40,033 nucleotides of DNA from Stutzerimonas stutzeri (GTDB taxonomy: Bacteria > Pseudomonadota > Gammaproteobacteria > Pseudomonadales > Pseudomonadaceae), in NCBI RefSeq assembly GCF_024448935.1, contig NZ_JAMOIE010000043.1:1-40033 (forward strand), given 5' to 3'. This document shows positions 29,278 through 38,777 of the stretch, piece by piece (the stretch's first letter is position 1; each line of letters starts with the position of its first letter). The position numbers and the translations under genes were made by a program. Under the pieces are notes generated by a model, which was given only the letters and a program-made list of their open reading frames with translations, was not told the origin of the DNA and searched no databases.

Positions 29278-31815
29278 ATGGCCGATTGGCAATCCCTCGA
29301 TCCCGAGGCCGCGCGTGAAGCGGAAAAGTACGAAAACCCCATCCCCAGCCGCGAATTGATACTCCAGCATCTGAGCGAGCGCGGCTCGCCAGCGGCCCGT
29401 GAGCAGCTGGTGGAAGAGTTCGGATTATCCTCCGAAGATGACATAGAAGCTCTGCGCCGCCGTTTGCGCGCGATGGAGCGTGACGGTCAGCTGATCTATA
29501 CCCGGCGTGGCACCTATGCCCCGGTGGACAAGCTGGATCTGGTTTGCGGTCGCATCAGCGGCCATCGCGACGGCTTCGGTTTTCTCATCCCTGATGATCG
29601 CAGCGATGATCTGTTCTTGAGTCCGGCACAGATGCGTCTGGTGTTTGATGGCGATCGCTGTCTGGCTCGCGTGGCCGGGCTTGATCGCCGCGGCCGACGC
29701 GAAGGTGCAATCGTTGAGGTCATCGGTCGTGCCCACGAAACCATCGTAGGCCGCTACCAGGAAGAAAGTGGAGTCGGCTTTGTGATGGCTGATAACCCCA
29801 AGATCCAGCAGGAAGTGCTGGTCACGCCGGGTCGTTCCATGGGTGCCAAGCCGGGTCAGTTCGTCGAGATCAAGATTACCCACTGGCCGACTCAGCGGTT
29901 TCAGCCACAGGGCGACGTGGTCGAAGTGATCGGTAACTACATGGCGCCCGGCATGGAAATCGACGTTGCGCTGCGCAGCTTCGACATTCCGCATGTCTGG
30001 CCGGAGGCGGTAAAACGCGAAGCCGCCAAGCTCAAGCCGGAAGTCGAGGAGAAGGACAAGCAGAAGCGCGTCGACCTGCGCCACCTGCCGTTCGTCACCA
30101 TCGATGGCGAGGATGCGCGTGACTTCGATGATGCCGTCTACTGCGAGAAGCTCAGTGGCTGGAAGCTGTTTTCCGGCGGTTTCCGCCTGTACGTGGCGAT
30201 CGCCGATGTCTCGCACTATGTAAAGGTCGGCTCTGCGCTGGATCAGGAAGCTGAAGTACGTGGCACCTCGGTGTATTTCCCCGAGCGGGTCGTGCCAATG
30301 CTGCCGGAAGAGTTGTCGAATGGGCTCTGCTCGCTGAATCCGCATGTCGACCGTCTGGCGATGGTCTGCGAAATCACCCTGAGCAAATCGGGAAAGATGA
30401 CGGATTACCAGTTCTATGAAGCGGTGATCCATTCCCACGCACGCCTGACCTATAACAAGGTCAGCAGCATGCTTGAACAGCCGTCTTCGGCTGAAGGCAA
30501 ACGCCTGATCGGCGAGTACGGTGAAGTGCTGCCCGACCTCAAGCAGCTCTATGCGCTCTATAAAGTGCTGCTCAAGGCGCGGCATGCCCGCGGGGCGATC
30601 GACTTCGAGACGCAGGAAACCCGCATCGTTTTCGGCGCTGGTCGCAAGATCTCGGAAATCAAGCCGACCGAGCGCAACGATGCGCACAAGCTGATCGAGG
30701 AGTGCATGCTATGCGCCAACGTGGCCACTGCACGCTTCCTTCAGGATCACGACATTCCGGGCCTGTATCGTGTGCATGATGGTCCGCCCCTGGAGCGTCA
30801 GGAAAAACTCCGGGCATTTCTCGGCGAGTTGGGCCTGACCCTGCACAAGGGCAAAGAGGGGCCAACGCCCAAGGATTACCAGGCGCTGCTGGAGCACGTC
30901 CAGGGGCGTCCCGACTTCCATGTGATCCAGACGGTAATGCTGCGCTCCCTCAGTCAGGCCGTCTACAGTCCTGACAACCATGGCCATTTCGGCCTGAACT
31001 ACGAGGCGTACGCGCATTTCACATCGCCGATTCGCCGCTACCCCGATCTGCTGATCCATCGGGCGATCCGCAGCGTGATCCGCTCCAGGCGCGACACCTC
31101 GCACGTTCGCCGGGCGGGCGCGACCAGCATGCCCAAGGCGCGCATCTACCCGTATGACGAGGCCGCACTGGAGCAACTGGGCGAGCAATGCTCGATGACC
31201 GAGCGCCGCGCCGACGAAGCGACCCGTGACGTGGTGAACTGGCTCAAGTGCGAGTTCATGAAAGACCGGGTCGGAGAGAATTTCCCCGGCGTCATCACGG
31301 CCGTGACCGGCTTCGGGCTGTTCGTCGAACTGACCGATATCTACGTCGAAGGGTTGGTGCACGTGACGGCGATGCCGGGCGACTACTACCACTTCGATCC
31401 GTTGCATCATCGCCTGTCCGGCGAGCGCAGCGGTCGCAGTTTCCGTCTTGGCGACAGCGTCGAGGTGCGGGTCATGCGTGTCGATCTCGATGAGCGCAAG
31501 ATCGACTTCGAGTTGATTGGCGGCGGCAGCAAGACCGGAGCCGGCGAGCGCGGAGCCTCGGACGGCCGCGGCGCGCGTAAAGACGGTCGCGGCAGGAAAG
31601 GCGCTGATGCGTCTTTGTCGAAGGGCAATGAGTCGCTCAGCGATGATGTGCGCAAGAGCCGTGAGATCAAGAAGGCTCTGTTGGGCGACGCCAAGGCAGG
31701 CAAAACCTCGAAGAGCAAGCCCAAGCGCAGCGGCTCGAAACCGAAGGCGGCCGCCGGCAAGGCCGCGCCGAAGCCCGAGGGCGCCGCGCCCCGTAAGCGC
31801 AAGGCCAAACCGTGA
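29278..31815 (+). CDS. rnr: Ribonuclease R
   Basis: This 845-residue processive 3'-5' exoribonuclease of the RNB family degrades structured RNA and takes part in ribosome quality control and trans-translation. An N-terminal helix-turn-helix (about 20-75) and two cold-shock domains precede the RNB core, whose metal-binding aspartates are in DGEDARDFDDAVYC (about residue 275-288). The S1 domain lies near 650-745 (VGENFPGVITAVTGFGLFVEL). The last ~90 residues are a Lys/Arg/Ala/Gly-rich basic tail (KTSKSKPKRSGSKPKAAAG), normal for the enzyme. The GTGA overlap with rlmB shows coupling. Confidence 0.97.
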   Translation: MADWQSLDPEAAREAEKYENPIPSRELILQHLSERGSPAAREQLVEEFGLSSEDDIEALRRRLRAMERDGQLIYTRRGTYAPVDKLDLVCGRISGHRDGFGFLIPDDRSDDLFLSPAQMRLVFDGDRCLARVAGLDRRGRREGAIVEVIGRAHETIVGRYQEESGVGFVMADNPKIQQEVLVTPGRSMGAKPGQFVEIKITHWPTQRFQPQGDVVEVIGNYMAPGMEIDVALRSFDIPHVWPEAVKREAAKLKPEVEEKDKQKRVDLRHLPFVTIDGEDARDFDDAVYCEKLSGWKLFSGGFRLYVAIADVSHYVKVGSALDQEAEVRGTSVYFPERVVPMLPEELSNGLCSLNPHVDRLAMVCEITLSKSGKMTDYQFYEAVIHSHARLTYNKVSSMLEQPSSAEGKRLIGEYGEVLPDLKQLYALYKVLLKARHARGAIDFETQETRIVFGAGRKISEIKPTERNDAHKLIEECMLCANVATARFLQDHDIPGLYRVHDGPPLERQEKLRAFLGELGLTLHKGKEGPTPKDYQALLEHVQGRPDFHVIQTVMLRSLSQAVYSPDNHGHFGLNYEAYAHFTSPIRRYPDLLIHRAIRSVIRSRRDTSHVRRAGATSMPKARIYPYDEAALEQLGEQCSMTERRADEATRDVVNWLKCEFMKDRVGENFPGVITAVTGFGLFVELTDIYVEGLVHVTAMPGDYYHFDPLHHRLSGERSGRSFRLGDSVEVRVMRVDLDERKIDFELIGGGSKTGAGERGASDGRGARKDGRGRKGADASLSKGNESLSDDVRKSREIKKALLGDAKAGKTSKSKPKRSGSKPKAAAGKAAPKPEGAAPRKRKAKP

Positions 31816-32567
31816 GCGATCTGGAAAAGGTTTATGGTCTTCATGCCGTCGAGGCGTTGCTTCGCCATCATCCGAAGCGGGTCAAGCAGATCTGGCTGGC
31901 GGAGGGGCGGGATGATCCGCGCGTGCAGAAGTTGCTCCAGCTGGCTGCCGAGTCGAAGGTTCGAGTGGGCCAGTGCGAGCGCCGCGAAATGGACGCCTGG
32001 GTCGAGGGCGTGCATCAGGGCGTGATTGCTGACGTCAGTCCCAGCCAGGTGTGGGGCGATGCCATGCTTGAGGAGCTGCTCGATCGCACCGAAGGCGCGC
32101 CCCTGTTGCTCGTGCTCGACGGCGTCACAGACCCGCATAATCTAGGGGCCTGCCTGCGAACGGCCGATGCCGCCGGCGCGCTGGCCGTGATCATACCCAA
32201 GGATAAGTCCGCGACGCTGAACGCTACGGTGCGCAAGGTGGCCTGCGGTGCTGCCGAAGTCATCCCGCTGGTAGCCGTCACCAATCTCGCTCGGTCGCTG
32301 GAAAAATTGCAGCAGCGCGGTTTGTGGGTCGTCGGTACGGCTGGAGAGGCCGAGCAGGAGATTTACGATCAGGATCTCAGTGGGCCGATCGTCATGGTGA
32401 TGGGGGCCGAGGGCAAGGGGATGCGGCGCCTGACCCGTGAGCACTGCGATTTCCTGGTGCGCTTGCCCATGGGTGGCAGTGTCAGCAGTCTCAACGTCTC
32501 CGTCGCTACCGGGGTTTGCCTGTTCGAGGCCCTGCGTCAACGGCGCTCGGCTCGCCCCGCGAGCTAG
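31812..32567 (+). CDS. rlmB: 23S rRNA (guanosine-2'-O-)-methyltransferase
   Basis: This 251-residue SPOUT (TrmH/SpoU) enzyme methylates the ribose of G2251 in the peptidyl-transferase P loop. An N-terminal RNA-binding domain (1-about 75) starts VYGLHAVEALLRHHPKRVKQ. The knotted catalytic domain has motif 1 DPHNLGACLRTADAAGA, motif 2 VMGAEGKGMRRL and motif 3 LPMGGSVSSLNVSVATGV. It starts at GTG, overlapping the rnr stop by four bases. The rnr-rlmB pair is widely conserved. Confidence 0.97.
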   Translation: MSDLEKVYGLHAVEALLRHHPKRVKQIWLAEGRDDPRVQKLLQLAAESKVRVGQCERREMDAWVEGVHQGVIADVSPSQVWGDAMLEELLDRTEGAPLLLVLDGVTDPHNLGACLRTADAAGALAVIIPKDKSATLNATVRKVACGAAEVIPLVAVTNLARSLEKLQQRGLWVVGTAGEAEQEIYDQDLSGPIVMVMGAEGKGMRRLTREHCDFLVRLPMGGSVSSLNVSVATGVCLFEALRQRRSARPAS

Positions 32568-32761
32568 CGTCTTCTTCGCCGGGCCTGTTCTGTTAGGACC
32601 ATTGCTCTGTAGCGGAAACGGATCGTTTTCGCTGCGGTCAATTGTCCGTTCTGATTCTGACGCTCGAGCCGTCACTATTACTGGTTTGACTGGGCGTCGG
32701 TCGTAGACCTGGCGCCAGCTTTTGATCGCGGCCAGCGCCAGGCTCGCATCACGGAGGTGGT
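32568..32761 (+). other. Gap between rlmB and the hybrid kinase gene
   Basis: This is 194 bases without a clear terminator or high-scoring promoter. CGGAGGTGG directly before 32762 is a strong ribosome-binding site for the kinase. Confidence 0.4.
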
Positions 32762-34927
32762 ATGCCGCAACGCCCGTCTTTCGAGGCTCTGTTCAGGGTT
32801 TCGCCCAATGCCTACCTGTTGCTCGATCCCGACCTGGTGATTGTGGATGCGAACGCGGCTTACCTGAAACTCACCGCACGCAGTATCGAGGAAATCGCTG
32901 GGCGGCGAATTCAGGACGCGTTTGCCGCCGACCCGCAATTTCCCGAATCGACTCATGTCGACGAACTCCTCGACTCCTTTGCTCGGGTCCTGCGTACGAA
33001 GGCGTTGGATACCTTGCCGGTTATCCGCTATTCGATCGCGGTCAGCTCCGGCAACGGTGCGGCATATGAGGACCGCTACTGGAGCGCGACGCACACACCG
33101 TTGCTGGATGATAAGGGTGAAGTCATCGCCATCCTTCAGCACACCGTGGACATCACCGAGCTGCAGCAGCTGAAGGACTCCTTGCGCTCGACTCAGTCCG
33201 CTGGTCAGCCGGCGCAACAGATCGAGGCGGCGATCATGTCCCGGGCGCGGTTCATCCAGGATGAAGGCAATCAGCTGCGCCGGTTGTTTGCCCAGGCGCC
33301 TGGTTTCGTCTGCTTTCTGCGTGGTCCCGAGCATGTGTTCGAGCTGGTCAACGAGGCGTATCAACAGCTTACCGGCCACCGCCAGCTGCTCGGCAAAGCT
33401 GTGCGTGACGGGCTGCCCGAGCTGCAGGGCCAGGGTTTCATCACGCTCCTCGATGAGGTGTATCGCACCGGCGAACCCTACATCGACAGAGGCATGCGAG
33501 CACTGCTACACCGTCGTCCAGGTGCCGAACCGGAGGAGGTGTACGTCGATCTGGTGTTTCAGCCGATCATCGAGCGCGACGGCCGAACGTCCGGTATTTT
33601 CGTGCTTGGCAGCGACGTTACCGAGCAGCATCGCAGCCAGCAGGCGTTGCGTGAGCATCGCGAACATCTCGAAGAGCTGGTGCGTGAGCGCAGCCGCGAA
33701 TTGCTCGACAGCGAGTCCGCACGTCGCACCGCCCAGGCAGCCTTGATGCAAGCGCAAAAGCTTGAGGCTGTCGGCAAGCTCACCGGGGGCATCGCGCATG
33801 ATTTCAACAACATGCTGCAGATCATCGGCGGCAATCTGCAGTTGCTACGTCGCAACCTGAGCGGTGACGAAACGGCTCAGCGGCGGCTGGAGTCGGCTGC
33901 GGGCGGTGTAGAAAAGGGTGCTCGTCTGGCCTCGCAGCTGTTGGCCTTCGCAAGCCGTCAGCCGTTGCAGCCCCAATCTGTGGATGTCGGTGAACTGCTC
34001 GGTCAGATGAGCGAATTGCTCAACGGTGCCCTGGGGCGCGCCGTGCAGGTTGATGTCGAGGTCGAATCAGGCCTGTGGCCAGTATTTGCCGATGTCGGCA
34101 ATCTGCAGGCGGCGATACTCAACCTGGCCGTCAACGCACGCGATGCGATGGGCGATGGCGGGACGCTTAGGCTGCGCTTGCGCAACCGTAGCCTGGACGC
34201 CGCTCAGCTCGCGGGACAGCCCGGCGCCGATCCCGGCCCGTACGTTGAGCTTGCGGTCATCGATGAGGGAGAGGGCATGCGCCCGGACATCCTCGAGCGC
34301 GCATTCGAGCCATTCTTCACTACGCGCAAGGACCACAATGCGTCTGGCCTTGGTTTGAGCATGGTCTATGGCTTCGTCAAGCAGAGCGGCGGATTCGTTG
34401 TGCTGGAAAGCAACGAAGGCGAGGGTACGTCGGTCCGGGTCTACCTGCCGAGCCGCGATGCGCTGGAGCAGCAGGGGGCGCGTGTAGCAGCGATTTCAGA
34501 ACAGTGCGACTCGGCAACAGTTTCATCCGGGCAGATCGAGCCGACATGCGCGTCAGGCCTGAGAATTCTGTTCGTCGAGGATGATCCGACGCTGCGCATG
34601 CTCACCGGAGAAGTCATGGACGAGCTGGGGCACCAGGTCAGCCTCTGCGAGTCGGCCGAGGCTGCGCTGAAGCAGCTCGGGCAGCATCCATTCGACGTGC
34701 TGCTTACCGATGTCGGCCTGGCTGGCATGAGCGGTCTCGAGCTGGTCCGTGAGGCCAGGTCGCGCGATGCCAGCCTGAGTGTCGTCATTGCTTCGGGCTA
34801 CGCCGTCGATGCGCGGGACGTGGGGCTGGACGACCTGCGCATCATGCTCAAGCCCTACGATATCCACCAGGTCAGATCGTTGCTCGAAAGCATTCAGGCC
34901 GAACGGGCCATCGCAGGGCGTAGCTAG
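32762..34927 (+). CDS. PAS-domain hybrid sensor histidine kinase with receiver
   Basis: This 721-residue protein has no evident membrane segment or signal peptide, so it is predicted to be cytoplasmic. Two PAS domains (about 8-140 and 175-300; FEALFRVSPNAYLLLDPDL and FAQAPGFVCFLRGPEHVFEL) are followed by a coiled coil (about 300-335). The HisKA helix has phospho-acceptor His346 in GKLTGGIAHDFNNMLQ. The HATPase has N box Asn458 (NLAVNARDAMG), DEGEGM, FFTTR and GLGLSMVYGF. A C-terminal receiver (about 600-718) has VEDD, phospho-acceptor Asp650 in LLTDVGLAGMSG and KPYD. The family senses small molecules, redox or light through PAS, but no cofactor residue can be assigned. No partner regulator adjoins it. 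It is inserted between rlmB and rpsF. Confidence 0.93.
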   Translation: MPQRPSFEALFRVSPNAYLLLDPDLVIVDANAAYLKLTARSIEEIAGRRIQDAFAADPQFPESTHVDELLDSFARVLRTKALDTLPVIRYSIAVSSGNGAAYEDRYWSATHTPLLDDKGEVIAILQHTVDITELQQLKDSLRSTQSAGQPAQQIEAAIMSRARFIQDEGNQLRRLFAQAPGFVCFLRGPEHVFELVNEAYQQLTGHRQLLGKAVRDGLPELQGQGFITLLDEVYRTGEPYIDRGMRALLHRRPGAEPEEVYVDLVFQPIIERDGRTSGIFVLGSDVTEQHRSQQALREHREHLEELVRERSRELLDSESARRTAQAALMQAQKLEAVGKLTGGIAHDFNNMLQIIGGNLQLLRRNLSGDETAQRRLESAAGGVEKGARLASQLLAFASRQPLQPQSVDVGELLGQMSELLNGALGRAVQVDVEVESGLWPVFADVGNLQAAILNLAVNARDAMGDGGTLRLRLRNRSLDAAQLAGQPGADPGPYVELAVIDEGEGMRPDILERAFEPFFTTRKDHNASGLGLSMVYGFVKQSGGFVVLESNEGEGTSVRVYLPSRDALEQQGARVAAISEQCDSATVSSGQIEPTCASGLRILFVEDDPTLRMLTGEVMDELGHQVSLCESAEAALKQLGQHPFDVLLTDVGLAGMSGLELVREARSRDASLSVVIASGYAVDARDVGLDDLRIMLKPYDIHQVRSLLESIQAERAIAGRS

Positions 34928-34968
34928 CCGTTGGTTGGTTAACTATTCACCCTATTCACCAAATCGCC

Positions 34969-34997
34969 TTGCGCGGTCGTCCGGGCTTCTCTAGAAT
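34969..34997 (+). promoter_or_regulatory. Promoter of the rpsF ribosomal operon
   Basis: The -35 is TTGCGC (34969-34974), the spacer is exactly 17 bases and the -10 is TAGAAT (34992-34997). It leaves a leader of about 115 bases before rpsF, long enough for autogenous control by the S6-S18 complex as known in other bacteria. Confidence 0.7.
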
Positions 34998-35117
34998 TGC
35001 GCCCCTTGCCCGGATGGCAGGCGTTTGCGCGCCTCTCTGGCTGGCAAGTCAACATAACTGATTCACTCCTTGCCTGATCCGCGTTGTGCGGCAGGCTGCA
35101 ACCCGTAAGGAGCAACA

Positions 35118-35540
35118 ATGCGTCATTACGAAATCATCTTTCTGGTCCACCCCGACCAGAGCGAGCAGGTTGGCGGCATGGTGGAGCGTTACACCAAGCT
35201 GATCGAAGAGGACGGTGGCAAGATCCATCGTCTGGAAGACTGGGGTCGTCGTCAGCTGGCTTACGCCATCAACAACGTCCACAAGGCCCACTACGTGATG
35301 CTGAACGTTGAGTGCAGCGGTAAGGCACTGGCTGAGATGGAAGACAACTTCCGCTACAACGACGCCGTCATCCGTAATCTGGTCATCCGTCGCGACGAAG
35401 CCGTGACTGAACAGTCCGAGATGCTGAAGGCTGAGGAAAACCGTAGCGAGCGCCGTGAGCGTCGTGATCGCCCTGAATCTGACTCTGCCAGTGACAATGA
35501 CAGTAACAGTGACAGCCGCGACAACAACGCTGACGAGTAA
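35118..35540 (+). CDS. rpsF: 30S ribosomal protein S6 (bS6)
   Basis: This 140-residue protein binds S18 in the platform of the small subunit. The conserved core is 1-about 100: [17 protein letters not shown], the [13 protein letters not shown] motif, and [17 protein letters not shown]. The C-terminal tail is first basic ([10 protein letters not shown]) and then a Ser/Asp/Asn/Glu repeat ([20 protein letters not shown]). The tail of bS6 is the substrate of the glutamate ligase RimK in pseudomonads and enterics. AAGGAG precedes the ATG. It is first in rpsF-rpsR-(membrane protein)-rplI. Confidence 0.98.
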   Translation: MRHYEIIFLVHPDQSEQVGGMVERYTKLIEEDGGKIHRLEDWGRRQLAYAINNVHKAHYVMLNVECSGKALAEMEDNFRYNDAVIRNLVIRRDEAVTEQSEMLKAEENRSERRERRDRPESDSASDNDSNSDSRDNNADE

Positions 35541-35568
35541 TCCACGGACCTATTGAGGAGCCTATTTC

Positions 35569-35799
35569 ATGGCACGTTTTTTCCGTCGTCGTAAGTTCTG
35601 CCGTTTCACTGCAGAAAACGTGAAAGAGATCGACTACAAGGATCTCAATACGCTGAAGGCCTACATTTCCGAAACCGGCAAGATCGTTCCTAGCCGTATC
35701 ACCGGAACCAAAGCACGCTATCAGCGCCAGCTGGCTACCGCTGTCAAGCGCGCCCGCTTCCTGGCCCTGCTGCCCTACACCGACAGCCACGGCCGTTAA
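35569..35799 (+). CDS. rpsR: 30S ribosomal protein S18 (bS18)
   Basis: This 76-residue protein of normal length starts [23 protein letters not shown]. It contains the [28 protein letters not shown] block that contacts S6 and 16S rRNA, and ends [10 protein letters not shown]. The early single cysteine is the zinc-ribbon remnant common in gammaproteobacteria. GAGGAG precedes the start, 28 bp after rpsF. Confidence 0.98.
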   Translation: MARFFRRRKFCRFTAENVKEIDYKDLNTLKAYISETGKIVPSRITGTKARYQRQLATAVKRARFLALLPYTDSHGR

Positions 35800-35833
35800 T
35801 CGAACTGTTAGACAGACGTAAAGGATAGATCGC

Positions 35834-36727
35834 ATGCGCGCCCTGGCTGAGTTCATCATGCGCGGCCGTATGCAGGCAATTGTTGTTGTGGCTGGCTCTG
35901 CAGCGCTGCCGATGTTGTTCTGGTTGTCTGCTGCGGCGGGAAGCCTGGTGTTGCTGCGTCGCGGGTTGAATGACGCACTGGGCGTATTGGTATGGGCTGT
36001 ATTGCCCGCGCTGGTCTGGTGGTATTTCGGTGATCCGCGGACATTGCTGGTGCTGCTGGGGTCGTTCGGGTTAGCGCTGTTGTTGCGCAACCAGGGCTCC
36101 TGGTCCCGGGTGATGCTGTGTAGCGTAGGGCTCGGGTTGTTGTATGCCTGGGCGCTGGGAATGGTTTTTGGCGAGCCAATTGCGGCACTCGCCACCGAGT
36201 TGCAGAAAGTACTACCCGACATGTTGTCGGATGTCTATCAGCAGCTTTCGGTGGATGAGCAGGCCCGGTTGGGAGCATTGCTGGCACCGGTTCTGACCGG
36301 TTTATTGGCAGGGCTACTGCAGATCACCACGCTGCTCAGTCTGATGCTCGGTCGGTACTGGCAGGCATTGTTGTACAACCCCGGTGGCTTTGGTCTCGAG
36401 TTCCGGTCGCTGCGCTTCTCAGCGTTGCCTGCGATGGTGTTGTTGATGGCTATGCTGCTGGGACCGAGTCTCGGTGTGCAGGTGGCGATGCTGGCACCGT
36501 TGTGCAGTGTTCCGCTGGTGTTTGCCGGCATCGCGCTGATGCACGGGCTGGTCGCAAAGAATCGGATGTCTCGGTTCTGGCTGGTGGGTCTCTACGTCAC
36601 GCTGGTGCTGTTCATGCAGTTGATTTATCCGTTACTGGCCGTTGTGGCCATTGTCGACAGCTTGTTTGATTTTCGCGGTCGGGCATCTCGTGATGACGAT
36701 GCCGGACCTGCGAACGGTGAAGGTTAA
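35834..36727 (+). CDS. DUF2232 / YybS-like membrane protein
   Basis: This 297-residue hydrophobic protein has about seven to eight membrane segments, beginning near residue 15 (AIVVVAGSAALPMLFWLSAAA). Others include WAVLPALVWWYF, LLVLLGSFGLALLLR, LTGLLAGLLQITTLLSLML and LPAMVLLMAMLLGPSLGVQVAML. It ends in a short charged tail. The gene between rpsR and rplI is kept in this place in pseudomonads and belongs to the DUF2232/YybS group. The function is unknown; resemblance to energy-coupling transporter S-like components has been suggested for YybS. It is co-transcribed with its ribosomal neighbours. Confidence 0.85.
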   Translation: MRALAEFIMRGRMQAIVVVAGSAALPMLFWLSAAAGSLVLLRRGLNDALGVLVWAVLPALVWWYFGDPRTLLVLLGSFGLALLLRNQGSWSRVMLCSVGLGLLYAWALGMVFGEPIAALATELQKVLPDMLSDVYQQLSVDEQARLGALLAPVLTGLLAGLLQITTLLSLMLGRYWQALLYNPGGFGLEFRSLRFSALPAMVLLMAMLLGPSLGVQVAMLAPLCSVPLVFAGIALMHGLVAKNRMSRFWLVGLYVTLVLFMQLIYPLLAVVAIVDSLFDFRGRASRDDDAGPANGEG

Positions 36728-36747
36728 GTTAAAGAGGTAAGACTCAA

Positions 36748-37194
36748 ATGGAAGTCATCCTGCTGGAAAAAGTCGCAAACCTGGGCAACCTGGGCGACAA
36801 GGTAAACGTCAAGTCTGGTTACGGCCGCAACTATCTGCTGCCGCAGCGCAAGGCTACTGCTGCAACTGCCGCCAACGTCGCCGAGTTTGAAGCTCGCCGT
36901 GCTGATCTGGAACAAGCTGCTGCTGATCGCAAGGCTTCTGCCGAAACTCGCGCTGCTCAGCTGGCTGAACTGGAAGTCACCATCACCGCTACCGCGGGCG
37001 ATGGAGGCAAGCTGTTCGGTTCCATCGGTACTCACGACATCGCTGACGCGCTGACCGCCTCTGGCGTGGAAGTGGCGAAGAGCGAAATCCGTCTGCCAAA
37101 CGGCACCATCCGTCAGATTGGTGAGTACGACGTTGCTGTGCACCTGCACACCGACGTTGAAGCGACCGTAAAGCTGATCGTGATCGCTGGCTGA
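36748..37194 (+). CDS. rplI: 50S ribosomal protein L9 (bL9)
   Basis: This 148-residue protein has the classic two-lobe layout. The N-terminal rRNA-binding domain is [33 protein letters not shown] (1-about 50). The connecting long helix is Ala/Glu/Arg-rich (about 45-75), and the C-terminal domain has [16 protein letters not shown] and [21 protein letters not shown]9 limits frameshifting by spacing ribosomes. It ends the ribosomal operon and is followed by hairpins and a terminator before dnaB. Confidence 0.98.
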   Translation: MEVILLEKVANLGNLGDKVNVKSGYGRNYLLPQRKATAATAANVAEFEARRADLEQAAADRKASAETRAAQLAELEVTITATAGDGGKLFGSIGTHDIADALTASGVEVAKSEIRLPNGTIRQIGEYDVAVHLHTDVEATVKLIVIAG

Positions 37195-37209
37195 TACCAG
37201 CTACCGTCT

Positions 37210-37224
37210 GGCACCTCTGGTGCC
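37210..37224 (+). repeat. Small stem-loop after rplI
   Basis: GGCACC, TCT, GGTGCC is a perfect six-base stem 16 bases after the rplI stop, ahead of the main terminator. It has no T tail, so it may help stabilise the 3' end. Confidence 0.5.
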
Positions 37225-37238
37225 TGACGGTTACCATC

Positions 37239-37279
37239 GGGCACGTTTCCACGCGAGTGGAACGTGCCCTTTGTTTTTT
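37239..37279 (+). terminator. Intrinsic terminator between rplI and dnaB
   Basis: GGGCACGTTTCCAC, loop GCGA, GTGGAACGTGCCC (one bulged T) and TTTGTTTTTT form a long stem with a good T tract. dnaB therefore probably needs its own start of transcription or read-through. Confidence 0.88.
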
Positions 37280-37304
37280 CTGAATGCCAAGAATTTCGAG
37301 TGCC

Positions 37305-38699
37305 ATGAACGACATCAGTGTGCCCCGGCAATACGACCTGGAAACCGCAGCGCTCAAGGTGCCGCCACATTCCATCGAGGCCGAACAGGCCGTGCTGGGC
37401 GGCTTGATGCTGGACAACAATGCGTGGGAGCGCGTGCTGGACCAGGTGTCGGATGGCGATTTCTACCGCCATGACCACCGACTTATCTTTCGCGCGATTT
37501 TCACCCTCGCCGAGCGCAACTTCCCGTTCGACGTGGTGACGCTTTCCGAGCAGCTGGATAAAGAAGGGCATCTGCCGCAGGTCGGCGGGCTGGCGTATCT
37601 GGGTGAGCTCGCAAAAAACACCCCGTCGGTTGCGAACATCAAGGCCTACGCGCAGATCATTCGTGAGCGCGCGACTTTGCGTCAGTTGATCGGCATCAGT
37701 AATGATATCGCTGACAGCGCCTACGCACCGCAAGGACGTACGGGGGACGAGATCCTCGACGAAGCCGAGCGGCTGATCTTCCAGATCGCCGAAGCGCGGC
37801 CCAATACCGGTGGGCCGGTAGGCATCAATGACATTCTGGTCAAGGCCATCGACCGGATCGACTCGCTGTTCAATGCGGGCGAGGCCATTACCGGCCTGTC
37901 GACCGGCTTTGCCGATCTGGACGAGGCGACCAGCGGCCTGCAGCCGGCTGACCTGATCATCGTGGCCGGTCGTCCTTCCATGGGCAAGACCACCTTCGCG
38001 ATGAACTTGGTGGAGAACGCCGCCTTGCGCTCCGACAAGGCGATCCTGGTCTTCTCGCTGGAAATGCCTGCCGACTCCATCGTGATTCGTATGCTGGCCT
38101 CCCTTGGCCGGATCGATCAGACCAAGGTGCGGACCGGTAAGCTCAGCGACGACGACTGGCCGCGGCTGACCTCGGCGGTCAACCTGCTCAACGATCGCAA
38201 ACTGTTCATCGACGATACCGCCGGTATTTCGCCTTCGGAAATGCGCGCGCGCACGCGACGTCTGGCCCGGGAGCATGGCGAAATCGGCATGATCATGGTC
38301 GACTACCTGCAGTTGATGCAGGTTCCTGGTTCCAGTGGCGACAACCGAACCAATGAGATTTCCGAGATCTCCCGCTCGCTGAAAGGCCTGGCCAAGGAAT
38401 TCAATTGCCCGGTCATCGCGCTGTCCCAGCTCAACCGCTCGCTTGAACAGCGCCCCAACAAGCGTCCGATCAACTCGGACCTTCGTGAATCCGGCGCTAT
38501 CGAGCAGGACGCCGACATCATCATGTTCGTCTACCGGGACGAGGTTTATCACCCCGAAACGGAATACAAGGGCGTCGCCGAAATCATCATCGGCAAGCAG
38601 CGTAACGGTCCGATCGGGACCACGCGTCTGGCGTTCCTTGGTAAATACTCTCGCTTCGAGAACCTGGCGCCGGGCAGTTACCAGTTCGATGACCAATAA
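37305..38699 (+). CDS. dnaB: Replicative DNA helicase
   Basis: This 464-residue hexameric helicase unwinds the chromosome fork 5'-3'. The N-terminal DnaG-binding domain (about 20-125) includes PPHSIEAEQAVLGGLMLDN. After the linker the RecA-like motor has Walker A GRPSMGKTT at 222-230, SLEMPADSIVIRMLASLGRID, Walker B IGMIMVDYLQLM, and CPVIALSQLNRSLEQRPNKR with DLRESGAIEQDADIIMFVYRD. No intein is present. The start MNDISVPRQYDLE is chosen for family length; a slightly longer frame exists. alr follows after 78 bp. Confidence 0.97.
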   Translation: MNDISVPRQYDLETAALKVPPHSIEAEQAVLGGLMLDNNAWERVLDQVSDGDFYRHDHRLIFRAIFTLAERNFPFDVVTLSEQLDKEGHLPQVGGLAYLGELAKNTPSVANIKAYAQIIRERATLRQLIGISNDIADSAYAPQGRTGDEILDEAERLIFQIAEARPNTGGPVGINDILVKAIDRIDSLFNAGEAITGLSTGFADLDEATSGLQPADLIIVAGRPSMGKTTFAMNLVENAALRSDKAILVFSLEMPADSIVIRMLASLGRIDQTKVRTGKLSDDDWPRLTSAVNLLNDRKLFIDDTAGISPSEMRARTRRLAREHGEIGMIMVDYLQLMQVPGSSGDNRTNEISEISRSLKGLAKEFNCPVIALSQLNRSLEQRPNKRPINSDLRESGAIEQDADIIMFVYRDEVYHPETEYKGVAEIIIGKQRNGPIGTTRLAFLGKYSRFENLAPGSYQFDDQ

Positions 38700-38777
38700 C
38701 CGAGATGCCCAGCCGCTTGCGGGCCTGACAGAAAGCGCCGGACAATAACGGCTCACTCCTGTCCTGAAGGGCTTTCC

